A stretch of 8,530 nucleotides of DNA from assembly GCA_023404715.1 (NCBI GenBank), contig JAEYAR010000043.1:1-8530 (forward strand). Reading direction: 5' to 3'. Source of the stretch: Bacillota bacterium (lineage in GTDB: Bacteria > Bacillota > Clostridia > Christensenellales > Aristaeellaceae). This document shows positions 1 through 5,075 of the stretch, piece by piece (position 1 is the first letter of the stretch; every line of letters starts with the position of its first letter). The position numbers were made by a program, and so were the translations under genes. The notes under the pieces are model-generated. The model was given only the letters and a program-made list of their open reading frames with translations. It made no database searches and was not told the origin of the DNA.

Positions 1-11
1 CCCCCCCCCCC
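1..11. other. Poly-C run at window edge
   Basis: Eleven consecutive C residues, then an A and four more C, open the window. On the transcribed strand this is a G-run lying about 50 nt after the stop of the amino acid-binding protein gene. It could be a genuine homopolymer tract, or a contig-end artefact of the kind two-colour sequencing chemistry produces as false G calls. The sequence alone does not decide this. Confidence 0.4.
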
Positions 12-65
12 ACCCCTAGCTTTTGAGATACCCGTTCGGCATCCCTGCTTCACGGTTTGAACGCC

Positions 66-860
66 TTACTTGCCGATCAGCGTGATGTCCTCGCCGAACC
101 AATCCGTAGAGATCGCCGCCAGCGTGCCGTCCGCCGCCATCTCCGCCAGCGCGCCGTCTACCGCTGCGACAAGCGCGTCGTCCCCCTTGCGCATGCCGAT
201 GCCGAATTGCTCCGCAGCCAGCGTCTCATCCAGCATGCGATAGGCGTTCTCGTTCTGGGCCATGTAATAGCCCGCTACGATCACGTCGATGAGCACGCAT
301 TCGCAGCCGCCGTTGTCCAGATCCATCATCGCCATCATGAAATCGTCGAACTCGAGCACCTCCCCGAGGGTGTCGGCAAAGTCCTGATTGGCGCTCAATG
401 CGTCTACGCCCGAGGACCCCGCCTGCACAGCCAGCGTCTTGCCCGCCAGATCCGCCAGCGTCTGCACCGGGGAATCCGCCTTTACGACGATGACTTGCGT
501 GTTGTTCAGATACGGCGCGGAGAACGCCATCTGTTCGACGCGCTCCGGCGTCATCGTCAGGCCGTTCCAAATGCAGTCGATGGCGCCGGTAGACAGCTCC
601 ACTTCCTTGGTGGACCAGTCGACCGGCTGCACGACGAGCTGCACGCCCAGCCGGTCGCAGACCTCGGCCGCCACGTCGATGTCAAAGCCGACGATCTCCC
701 CGTCCTCGTCGCGATAGCCCATCGGGGGGAAGGCGTCGTCCAGGCCGAGCACGAACGTCCCCTTGTCGATCACCTTTTGCAAGGAGTCATCCTCCGCTAC
801 TGCGGCGGCGCAGGAAAGGACCATCATCAGGCCGAGCATCAGGGCAATCCACTTTTTCAT
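66..860 (-). CDS. Polar amino acid ABC transporter substrate-binding protein (SBP family 3)
   Basis: This is an extracytoplasmic solute-binding protein of 264 aa that captures a polar amino acid for an ABC importer. Residues 1-22 form a Lys-Lys signal peptide. Either VLSC (14-17) is a lipobox giving a membrane-anchored lipoprotein, or cleavage occurs after AVA (20-22); both are plausible. The family signature GFDIDVA lies at 58-64, TPERVEQMAFSAPY at 104-117 carries the Arg expected to bind the ligand carboxylate, and a conserved Asp lies at 192. The size is normal for the family. I chose the ATG because AAGGAG lies 11 nt upstream; an in-frame GTG three codons earlier is only 2 nt from it. The gene has its own promoter and a terminator behind it, so it starts a transcript. 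Whether permease and ATPase genes follow is beyond the window. The exact amino acid cannot be told from sequence. Confidence 0.9.
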   Translation of the reverse strand: MKKWIALMLGLMMVLSCAAAVAEDDSLQKVIDKGTFVLGLDDAFPPMGYRDEDGEIVGFDIDVAAEVCDRLGVQLVVQPVDWSTKEVELSTGAIDCIWNGLTMTPERVEQMAFSAPYLNNTQVIVVKADSPVQTLADLAGKTLAVQAGSSGVDALSANQDFADTLGEVLEFDDFMMAMMDLDNGGCECVLIDVIVAGYYMAQNENAYRMLDETLAAEQFGIGMRKGDDALVAAVDGALAEMAADGTLAAISTDWFGEDITLIGK

Positions 861-905
861 CGTATTCACGTCTCCTTCATTGATTTAGCACGATAAAGTG
901 AATTT

Positions 906-934
906 AGTATAGCGCACGCGTCTGCATCTGTCAA
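906..934 (-). promoter_or_regulatory. Sigma-A promoter of the amino acid-binding protein gene
   Basis: On the minus strand TTGACA (934-929) and TATACT (911-906) are separated by exactly 17 nt. This is a perfect -35 and a five-of-six -10. The expected start is near 899, giving a leader of about 40 nt. It sits between the preceding gene's terminator and this gene, so the gene is transcribed independently. I see no operator palindrome around it. Confidence 0.88.
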
Positions 935-959
935 GTGGGGAAACGCAAAAAAACACGAC

Positions 960-992
960 AAAAAGCCCGCGCTGGCGATCTGCCAGCGCGGG
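960..992 (-). terminator. Rho-independent terminator after the stalk-domain protein gene
   Basis: A perfect 11-bp GC-rich stem (966-976 with 982-992) encloses a 5-nt loop. On the minus strand it is followed by TTTTT, and a second T-run lies a little further on. It begins 10 nt after the stop codon at 1002. This closes the transcript that probably starts at the reductase gene at 3744. Confidence 0.92.
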
Positions 993-1001
993 CCGAATCG
1001 T

Positions 1002-1982
1002 TTATTCAAGATTCTGCGTCTCAACTTGAAGGCCGAAGGCTTCCTCTAAAAAGAGCACCGGCACAAAGAGCGCGCCGCCGTCGACGATGGGCTGGGCTTC
1101 CTGCGAGGGGACGTAAAGCTTGCCGTCCACCAGCACCATGACCGGCGTGCTGTCGTCGAGGGAGTAGGAAATGGCCGTTTCACGCGGCGGTTCGCCGGGC
1201 ACGGTAAAACTCATACCCACATCGGTCTTTTCGATCTCCCATCCGGCCTGACGCGCCAGCTCTTCCGCCGGCAGATACCAATCGCCCTCAGCATCCTTGG
1301 CGGGCGTCACCTGGATCGCGCCGCCCTGCAGGGATACCTTGGCCTCCAAATCGAGCGTCAGCAGCTGAAGCGTAGGCGTAGGCGTCGGGCCGGGTGTCGG
1401 GCTTGGGGTTGGCTCCGGCGTGGGGCTGGGCTCGGGCGTCGCCGTGGGCCTGGGGGTCGCCGTCGGCTTGGGCGTCGGGCTTGGCGTAGAGGTCGGCACC
1501 GCGATGGCCGCCTGGGAAAACAGCCAGGTCAGCGTGTCCTTGCCGGCGATGCCGTCGTCCTTAAGGTCGTGCTTGCGCTGAAACTTTTTGACCGCGCGCT
1601 GGGTATTGACGCCGAACTTGCCGTCCGCCTTGTCCTCCAGATACCCCAGCTCGATCAGCCTCTCCTGCAGCCGCTGGACGTCTTCCCCTTCCATGCTGCG
1701 CTTCAACGAACGGGACATGCCGCCCGGCATCAGCGTAGCCTCGGGCGCAGCCGTCGCGGAATCCTCCGCCGGCGTATCGATAGGCGGTGTGGGAAGCATC
1801 GTAGGCACGGGCGTCACCGCCTGCTTGGGCGTCCCTGATGCTTCGGGCGACGCCGTCGCCACGGCGTGCGTAGGGACCGCTTCCCCTTCGCCGAGGCTTG
1901 GATCCGCCGCCGCCGTCTGCATGCCGGAGACCGTCATGGCTGCCGCCAATAAATAAGCTGCTAAAGTACGTACAGGCTCCAT
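1002..1982 (-). CDS. Exported peptidoglycan-binding protein with Pro/Thr-rich linker and stalk domain
   Basis: A 326-aa secreted or wall-associated protein. Residues 1-26 look like a signal peptide ending in AAA. A low-complexity Thr/Pro/Ala segment runs to about 85. A PG_binding_1 domain spans about 90-158, with the typical GEDVQRLQERLIELGY and DGKFGVNTQRAVKKFQ motifs. A Pro-Thr repeat linker (162-204) follows. The C-terminal part (about 210-322) resembles the copper amine oxidase N-terminal-like stalk domain, with paired segments of the form GKLYVPSQE and GALFVPVLFLEEAFG. No catalytic domain (hydrolase, peptidase) is visible, so an anchoring or scaffolding role is an inference. A purine-rich SD (AGGGGAGGG) precedes the ATG. 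I see no convincing promoter of its own and no terminator in the 79 nt before it, so it may be read through from the HAD gene. Confidence 0.85.
   Translation of the reverse strand: MEPVRTLAAYLLAAAMTVSGMQTAAADPSLGEGEAVPTHAVATASPEASGTPKQAVTPVPTMLPTPPIDTPAEDSATAAPEATLMPGGMSRSLKRSMEGEDVQRLQERLIELGYLEDKADGKFGVNTQRAVKKFQRKHDLKDDGIAGKDTLTWLFSQAAIAVPTSTPSPTPKPTATPRPTATPEPSPTPEPTPSPTPGPTPTPTLQLLTLDLEAKVSLQGGAIQVTPAKDAEGDWYLPAEELARQAGWEIEKTDVGMSFTVPGEPPRETAISYSLDDSTPVMVLVDGKLYVPSQEAQPIVDGGALFVPVLFLEEAFGLQVETQNLE
1371..1499 (-). repeat. Imperfect short repeats encoding a Pro-Thr linker
   Basis: Tandem imperfect units encode alternating Thr-Pro with Ser, Ala, Glu, Lys, Arg or Gly at variable positions (residues 162-204 of the stalk-domain protein). 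Such linkers are common in exported Firmicute proteins and keep domains apart in the wall. The repeated DNA could vary in length between strains by slippage in multiples of 6 nt without breaking the frame. Confidence 0.8.
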
Positions 1983-2061
1983 CGTATTCCCTCCCCTAAA
2001 ATTGGGTTCTTCTCTTTTTAATTGAAACGCACGAGATATGTCTTTTCATCCCGATTTCCGT

Positions 2062-2694
2062 TTATGCAAAAAAATGGGTCAGCTTGCCTGGCCTGTCAAA
2101 CCACAGCCCCTGAATGCCCGCCTCCATCGCCGCCTCCACATTGACGCGCGTATCGTCGATAAACAGGCTGCGCGCCGGCGTCAAATCGCAACGGGCGATC
2201 AGCTGACGGTAGATTTCGGGCTCGGGCTTGAGCAGGTGCAGATAGCACGATACCACGTATCCGTCGAAGAGCGAGAAGAAGTCGTACGTCCTGAGCAGCC
2301 ACTCGAACGAGGGCTGATGGTAGTTAGACAGGATATATAGGCGCTTTCCCCCCTCCTTGCAGCGCTTGAGCGCGGCGACGCCCTCCGCTACAGGCGTCTT
2401 TAGATCCATCCAGCGCGCAAAGATCAGGTCGATCGCGGGGCGCAAATCTGCCCGTCCCTGGGCCATGCGCTCGGCCGCCTGCGCATACGTCGCCGTTCCC
2501 CGGTCCAGATCCAGCCAATGGCTGGACAGAAACACGCGCTCCATGAGCTGCGCCTTAAGCGCCTCGTCCTCGCCAAAGAGCGTATCCAACACATGCTGCG
2601 GGCTAAAGCGCATGAGCACGTTGCCGATGTCGAAGACCACGCTGTCGATCTCCTCCCAGGGCATTTCCTCAAAGCGTTCGTCGATAAACTGCAT
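2062..2694 (-). CDS. HAD-superfamily phosphatase, YihX-like
   Basis: A 210-aa cytoplasmic hydrolase of the HAD-IA group. Motif I is FDIGNVL with nucleophile Asp22. The usual second Asp is replaced by Gly24, as in the YihX (alpha-D-glucose-1-phosphate phosphatase) branch, whose motif is DLGNV, so this need not mean an inactive protein. Motif II Ser123 is in LSNYH, motif III Lys156 is in LKPEPEIY, and motif IV Asp180-Asp181 is in FIDDTRVN. A helical cap lies between about 30 and 100. The length is close to the family's usual 200 aa. GGGAGG precedes the ATG by 8 nt. The gene begins 24 nt after the stop of the sugar-acid reductase gene, so the two are very probably co-transcribed. The substrate is probably a sugar phosphate, but that is inference from family and neighbour. 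Confidence 0.88.
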   Translation of the reverse strand: MQFIDERFEEMPWEEIDSVVFDIGNVLMRFSPQHVLDTLFGEDEALKAQLMERVFLSSHWLDLDRGTATYAQAAERMAQGRADLRPAIDLIFARWMDLKTPVAEGVAALKRCKEGGKRLYILSNYHQPSFEWLLRTYDFFSLFDGYVVSCYLHLLKPEPEIYRQLIARCDLTPARSLFIDDTRVNVEAAMEAGIQGLWFDRPGKLTHFFA

Positions 2695-2718
2695 ATTCCA
2701 TTCCTCCCAAGTATCGTC

Positions 2719-3744
2719 TTAATCGATCGCTCGCGCACCCAGGTACGCCTCGATCGCTCGCCAAGTCTCTTCGTTGATAGGCACCCCCTGCGCCAGATTG
2801 CGCTCGACCGTCCGCTGCATGTATTCGCCCGGATAGCGAATCGGCGCACCGCCCTGTGCCGGCTTAGAGGACTTGATGTCGTCGATCGCCGCATCGAGCA
2901 GGGCGTCGACCTCCCCTGCGGAGAGCAAGCCCCTGAAGTCGATCGCGATGAACACCTGCGACAGCCCGCGCTCGGCCCTCGGGTCGCGGCTGATCGCGCT
3001 GACCGTCCGCCCCATCGAGAGCGCGGCGGCCAAGAGGTCGAGCGCGATGGACATCGCGGAGCCCTTCCAATAGCCGGTCGGCAGGATGCGCCGCGTCCCT
3101 AGGATCGCTTTGGGGTCGCGCGTGAGCTCCCCCTCCGCGTCAAAGCCGCCGTCGATGGGCAGCATCTCCCCCGACAGGGCCGCGACCTCCAGCTTGCCGT
3201 AGGCGAACTGGCTCATGGCCATGTCGACGACGACGTGCCCTTTTTCCCGCGGCACCGCCAGCACGATCGGGTTGTTGCCCAGATGCGCGTCCGCCGCGCC
3301 CCAGGCGGGCATGTTCGCCATCGTATTGGTAAACAAGATCCCTGCGACGCCTGCGCGCGCCGCTTGCCAGCCGTAGCGGCCGGGACGCATCCAGTGATTG
3401 CCGTTGCGCACCGAGACGCAGGCGATGCCGTGCGTACGCGAGAGCGCAATCGCCCGGTCCATCGCGTCCTCTGCGATCAGCGGTCCGGGGCCGAAATGGC
3501 CGTCCCACACCTCCATGCCGCCCAGCGCGGCGATGCATTCGTGCGCCGCGTCCTTGTTTACGACGCCCTCCTGCACGTTCTTTAAAAAGCGGGGGAAGCG
3601 GTTGACCCCGTGCGAATACACGCCCTCCAGCGAATTTCTGGCAAATACGTCCGCCAGGCGCGCAGCGCGCGTATCGTCAAAGCCCGCCTTATCGAGCGAT
3701 GCCGCGAGCGTTTTTTGAATCTGATCAAACGGGATGTAGAGCAT
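2719..3744 (-). CDS. dlgD: 2,3-diketo-L-gulonate reductase-like NAD(P)H-dependent oxidoreductase (Ldh/YiaK family)
   Basis: A 341-aa enzyme of the malate/L-lactate/ureidoglycolate dehydrogenase family, which has its own non-Rossmann NAD(P) fold. It resembles E. coli DlgD (YiaK), which reduces 2,3-diketo-L-gulonate, more than the lactate or malate branches. This is judged from memory of that protein: GVYSHGVNRFPRF at 41-53 (His45 is the likely catalytic base), GNHWM with His117 then YGWQAA, TNTMANMPAWGA, DGGFDAEGELTRDP and RRILPTGYWKGSAMSI. The C-terminal IRYPGEY segment is also typical. Length matches the family (330-350 aa). AGGAGG lies 5 nt before the ATG. It leads a likely transcript with the HAD phosphatase and perhaps the stalk-domain protein. 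No transporter, kinase or aldolase for a full diketogulonate pathway is in view, so the physiological substrate is uncertain. Confidence 0.88.
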   Translation of the reverse strand: MLYIPFDQIQKTLAASLDKAGFDDTRAARLADVFARNSLEGVYSHGVNRFPRFLKNVQEGVVNKDAAHECIAALGGMEVWDGHFGPGPLIAEDAMDRAIALSRTHGIACVSVRNGNHWMRPGRYGWQAARAGVAGILFTNTMANMPAWGAADAHLGNNPIVLAVPREKGHVVVDMAMSQFAYGKLEVAALSGEMLPIDGGFDAEGELTRDPKAILGTRRILPTGYWKGSAMSIALDLLAAALSMGRTVSAISRDPRAERGLSQVFIAIDFRGLLSAGEVDALLDAAIDDIKSSKPAQGGAPIRYPGEYMQRTVERNLAQGVPINEETWRAIEAYLGARAID

Positions 3745-3767
3745 GGCTTCCTCCTGCTTTTTTCATG

Positions 3768-3776
3768 ATTATACCA
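3768..3776 (-). promoter_or_regulatory. Extended -10 promoter of the reductase gene
   Basis: TGGTATAAT on the minus strand is a perfect -10 (3773-3768) with the TG extension that can replace a good -35. Only a poor -35 (such as TTGCGT at 3797-3792, with an 18-nt spacer) is present. The start would be near 3761, giving a leader of about 16 nt that just contains the AGGAGG site. A weak -35 would suit a promoter that needs an activator, but that is inference. Confidence 0.7.
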
Positions 3777-4069
3777 CGCGAGGGCGTGCATACGCAAACC
3801 AAAGCTGCACCGGCGGCCGACAACCCCGATAGGGAACGTATATTAGACGCATATGCTTCTCGTAGATCTTCTTCAATTTTCGCGTTTATTCCACCTCCAT
3901 GACAAATTTCAGCCACATTTCGGCATTACAATAAGACCATCGAAAGCGAGAGCTTCCCCATAGCTTCCCGCTTCGATACCCCCCAACCCCCGGCAGACGG
4001 ATCGCACACACCGTCGGCAGGGAGCATACCCTTTTCTTCTCCCCCTCCTCATCACACAACCCCAAGAAG
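3777..4069. other. Intergenic stretch without a convincing gene
   Basis: About 290 nt separate the reductase promoter from the hairpin behind the XRE gene. The plus strand is pyrimidine-rich around 3985-4060. No RNA gene, repeat or good protein was recognised. An open frame on the minus strand (69 codons, ending at 3886) runs through the terminator hairpin and has no SD or recognisable protein, so I do not call it. A strong SD-like GGAGGTGG (3898-3891) stands alone, 5 nt before an ACG that opens 38 sense codons; this may be a relic of a lost gene. Confidence 0.5.
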
Positions 4070-4113
4070 CGAAACGCCCCGCATCTGCTGCACACCAGAT
4101 GCGGGGCGTTTCG
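4070..4113 (-). terminator. Long perfect hairpin after the XRE regulator gene
   Basis: An 18-bp perfect stem (4070-4087 with 4096-4113) closes an 8-nt loop, 24 nt downstream of the XRE stop codon. Its position and GC-rich core fit a transcription terminator. On the minus strand the hairpin is followed by CTTCTTGGGG rather than a T-run. On the plus strand it is followed by TTTGTATT. It may act in both directions or mainly as a 3'-end stabiliser. Confidence 0.65.
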
Positions 4114-4136
4114 TTTGTATTCCAGATCGATCGGTA

Positions 4137-4880
4137 TTAACCGAGGCTCGTGTACAGATTTCCCTTGCCCACGCCGTCCACGTGGATGTAAACGTTCATA
4201 TATTCTACGCCATCGCGTTCATAGACCCACTCGAAGCAGGGCAGGAACGCTTCGCTCGTGTTTTCCTTGAACCCGGAGCAGTTCAGGCACGCCAAAATGC
4301 GTTTATAGGCGTTGGGAATGCGGTCAAAAGCCGCCTGAAACGGATCACGAATCGTCAGCACGGCGTACGGAGCGTCCTCCTGCCGGGCGAGCTCCGCGCC
4401 CGGGCATTTCGGCTCAAACCCCTCGGGCAAAACATAGGCGGCTGCATAGCCGCGAAGGCCGAATCGGTTTTTCTGCTCCGGGGAGACGAAGGGAAAGTCC
4501 CAACCGATGCGCCGCGGTTCATATCCTGGAACGTCCATCAGCCCGCTACGCTGCGCCCAGTGATCGATATAAGCGTTTACGTCATTCTCCGGGCAGGGGC
4601 TGATGATCACATAGCGCGCCATGCGAAACGCCTCGACTGTCTCAATGCGCACCGGCGAGTACGCATCGGCGCGGGCGCTCATGTCGTCTCGCAGCAGCGC
4701 GTCCAGCGTGCAGGAGAAGACATCGCACAGTTCGAGCAGCTTTCCCACCTCGGGATAGCCCTCGTCTGCCTCCCACTTGGAGATCGTCTGACGTGAAACG
4801 CCCATCCGCTCGGCGAGCTTCTCCTGTGTCATGCCGCCGTTCAGCTTCCTCAAATACTGCAGGTTCGCCCCGAAAGCCAT
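4137..4880 (-). CDS. XRE-family transcriptional regulator with GyrI-like effector-binding domain
   Basis: A 247-aa DNA-binding regulator. The N-terminal 65 residues are a Cro/C1-type helix-turn-helix (MTQEKLAERMGVSRQTISKWE at 17-37, then a PEVGKLLELCDVF helix). From about 75 the sequence (SPVRIETVEAFRMARYVIISPCPEND...) resembles the GyrI/AraC effector-binding fold, continuing to the C-terminus with aromatic, acidic residues that could line a ligand pocket. This architecture is common in Clostridia as a small-molecule-responsive regulator. The ligand is unknown. The start was set at the ATG lying 7 nt after GGAGG; an ATG two codons earlier is too close to that site, and the frame is open further upstream but runs into the promoter. 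It is a single-gene transcript with its own promoter and hairpin terminator. No target gene is obvious apart from possible self-control. Confidence 0.87.
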   Translation of the reverse strand: MAFGANLQYLRKLNGGMTQEKLAERMGVSRQTISKWEADEGYPEVGKLLELCDVFSCTLDALLRDDMSARADAYSPVRIETVEAFRMARYVIISPCPENDVNAYIDHWAQRSGLMDVPGYEPRRIGWDFPFVSPEQKNRFGLRGYAAAYVLPEGFEPKCPGAELARQEDAPYAVLTIRDPFQAAFDRIPNAYKRILACLNCSGFKENTSEAFLPCFEWVYERDGVEYMNVYIHVDGVGKGNLYTSLG

Positions 4881-4912
4881 CGCCATTCCTCCGTTCGTTT
4901 GTTCCTGCTTTG

Positions 4913-4941
4913 ATGATAGCAAACGCCCATGAGAAAGTCTA
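4913..4941 (-). promoter_or_regulatory. Promoter of the XRE regulator gene
   Basis: On the minus strand TAGACT (4941-4936) and TATCAT (4918-4913) are 17 nt apart, and TGC just before the -10 gives an extended -10. The expected start near 4906 leaves a leader of about 25 nt before the ATG at 4880. This supports the short form of the protein. Confidence 0.6.
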
Positions 4942-4944
4942 TCA
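4914..4944. promoter_or_regulatory. Candidate operator: TGATAG/CTATCA inverted repeat
   Basis: TGATAG and its exact reverse complement CTATCA occur 19 nt apart, one overlapping the -10 and the other the -35 of the XRE gene promoter. Half-site centres are 25 bp apart, roughly on the same face of the helix. A dimeric XRE regulator bound here would block its own promoter. Six-base arms can occur by chance, so this is a weak call. Confidence 0.3.
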
Positions 4945-5032
4945 ACCGTAGATTGCAATTTTTACTGCGAACGACAAGCGTAAGGTGCGAAGAGTATGTA
5001 GCCGGTAGGGATCCATATGCTCGCCTGTATTC

Positions 5033-5064
5033 AAAAAACAGGAGGTCGAATCTCTTCAACCTCC
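5033..5064 (-). terminator. Rho-independent terminator after the rubrerythrin operon
   Basis: A 10-bp stem (5041-5050 with 5055-5064), with one U-G wobble when read as minus-strand RNA, is capped by a GAGA tetraloop of the stable GNRA type. It is followed by T then G and six T (5038-5033). It lies 11 nt after the stop codon at 5076 and ends the PerR-like/rubrerythrin transcript. Confidence 0.92.
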
Positions 5065-5075
5065 CGTCAGGGACA

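Noticed and set aside
57..896. Open frame of 279 codons on the plus strand
   Set aside because: It lies antisense to the amino acid-binding protein gene, is Arg/His-rich as expected from reading GC-rich codons backwards, and has no recognisable domain. The minus-strand gene has promoter, SD, signal peptide and family motifs.
2020..2100. TTGACA near 2094 as the -35 of a promoter for the stalk-domain protein
   Set aside because: It lies inside the end of the HAD gene, and at 16-19 nt spacing there is no acceptable -10, only T-runs. I left this gene without an assigned promoter.
2696..2718. Terminator or promoter between the reductase and the YihX-like gene
   Set aside because: The 24-nt gap holds only the stop codon context and the SD; no hairpin or hexamers fit.
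3849..3856. GCATATGC palindrome upstream of the reductase gene as an operator
   Set aside because: An 8-bp palindrome this short is expected by chance, it is about 75 bp above the -10, and no second copy or related half-site was found.
3725..3916. Possible 63-aa protein on the minus strand
   Set aside because: Its start has no SD and its end runs over the promoter and start of the reductase gene. The second half has no sensible composition.
3886..4095. Possible 69-aa protein on the minus strand
   Set aside because: It overlaps the terminator-like hairpin, lacks an SD, is rich in Cys, Arg and Gly without pattern, and matches no family I recognise.
4881..4958. N-terminal extension of the XRE regulator to 4958
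   Set aside because: It would include the promoter, and the helix-turn-helix normally starts within about ten residues of the N-terminus, as it does from the ATG at 4880.
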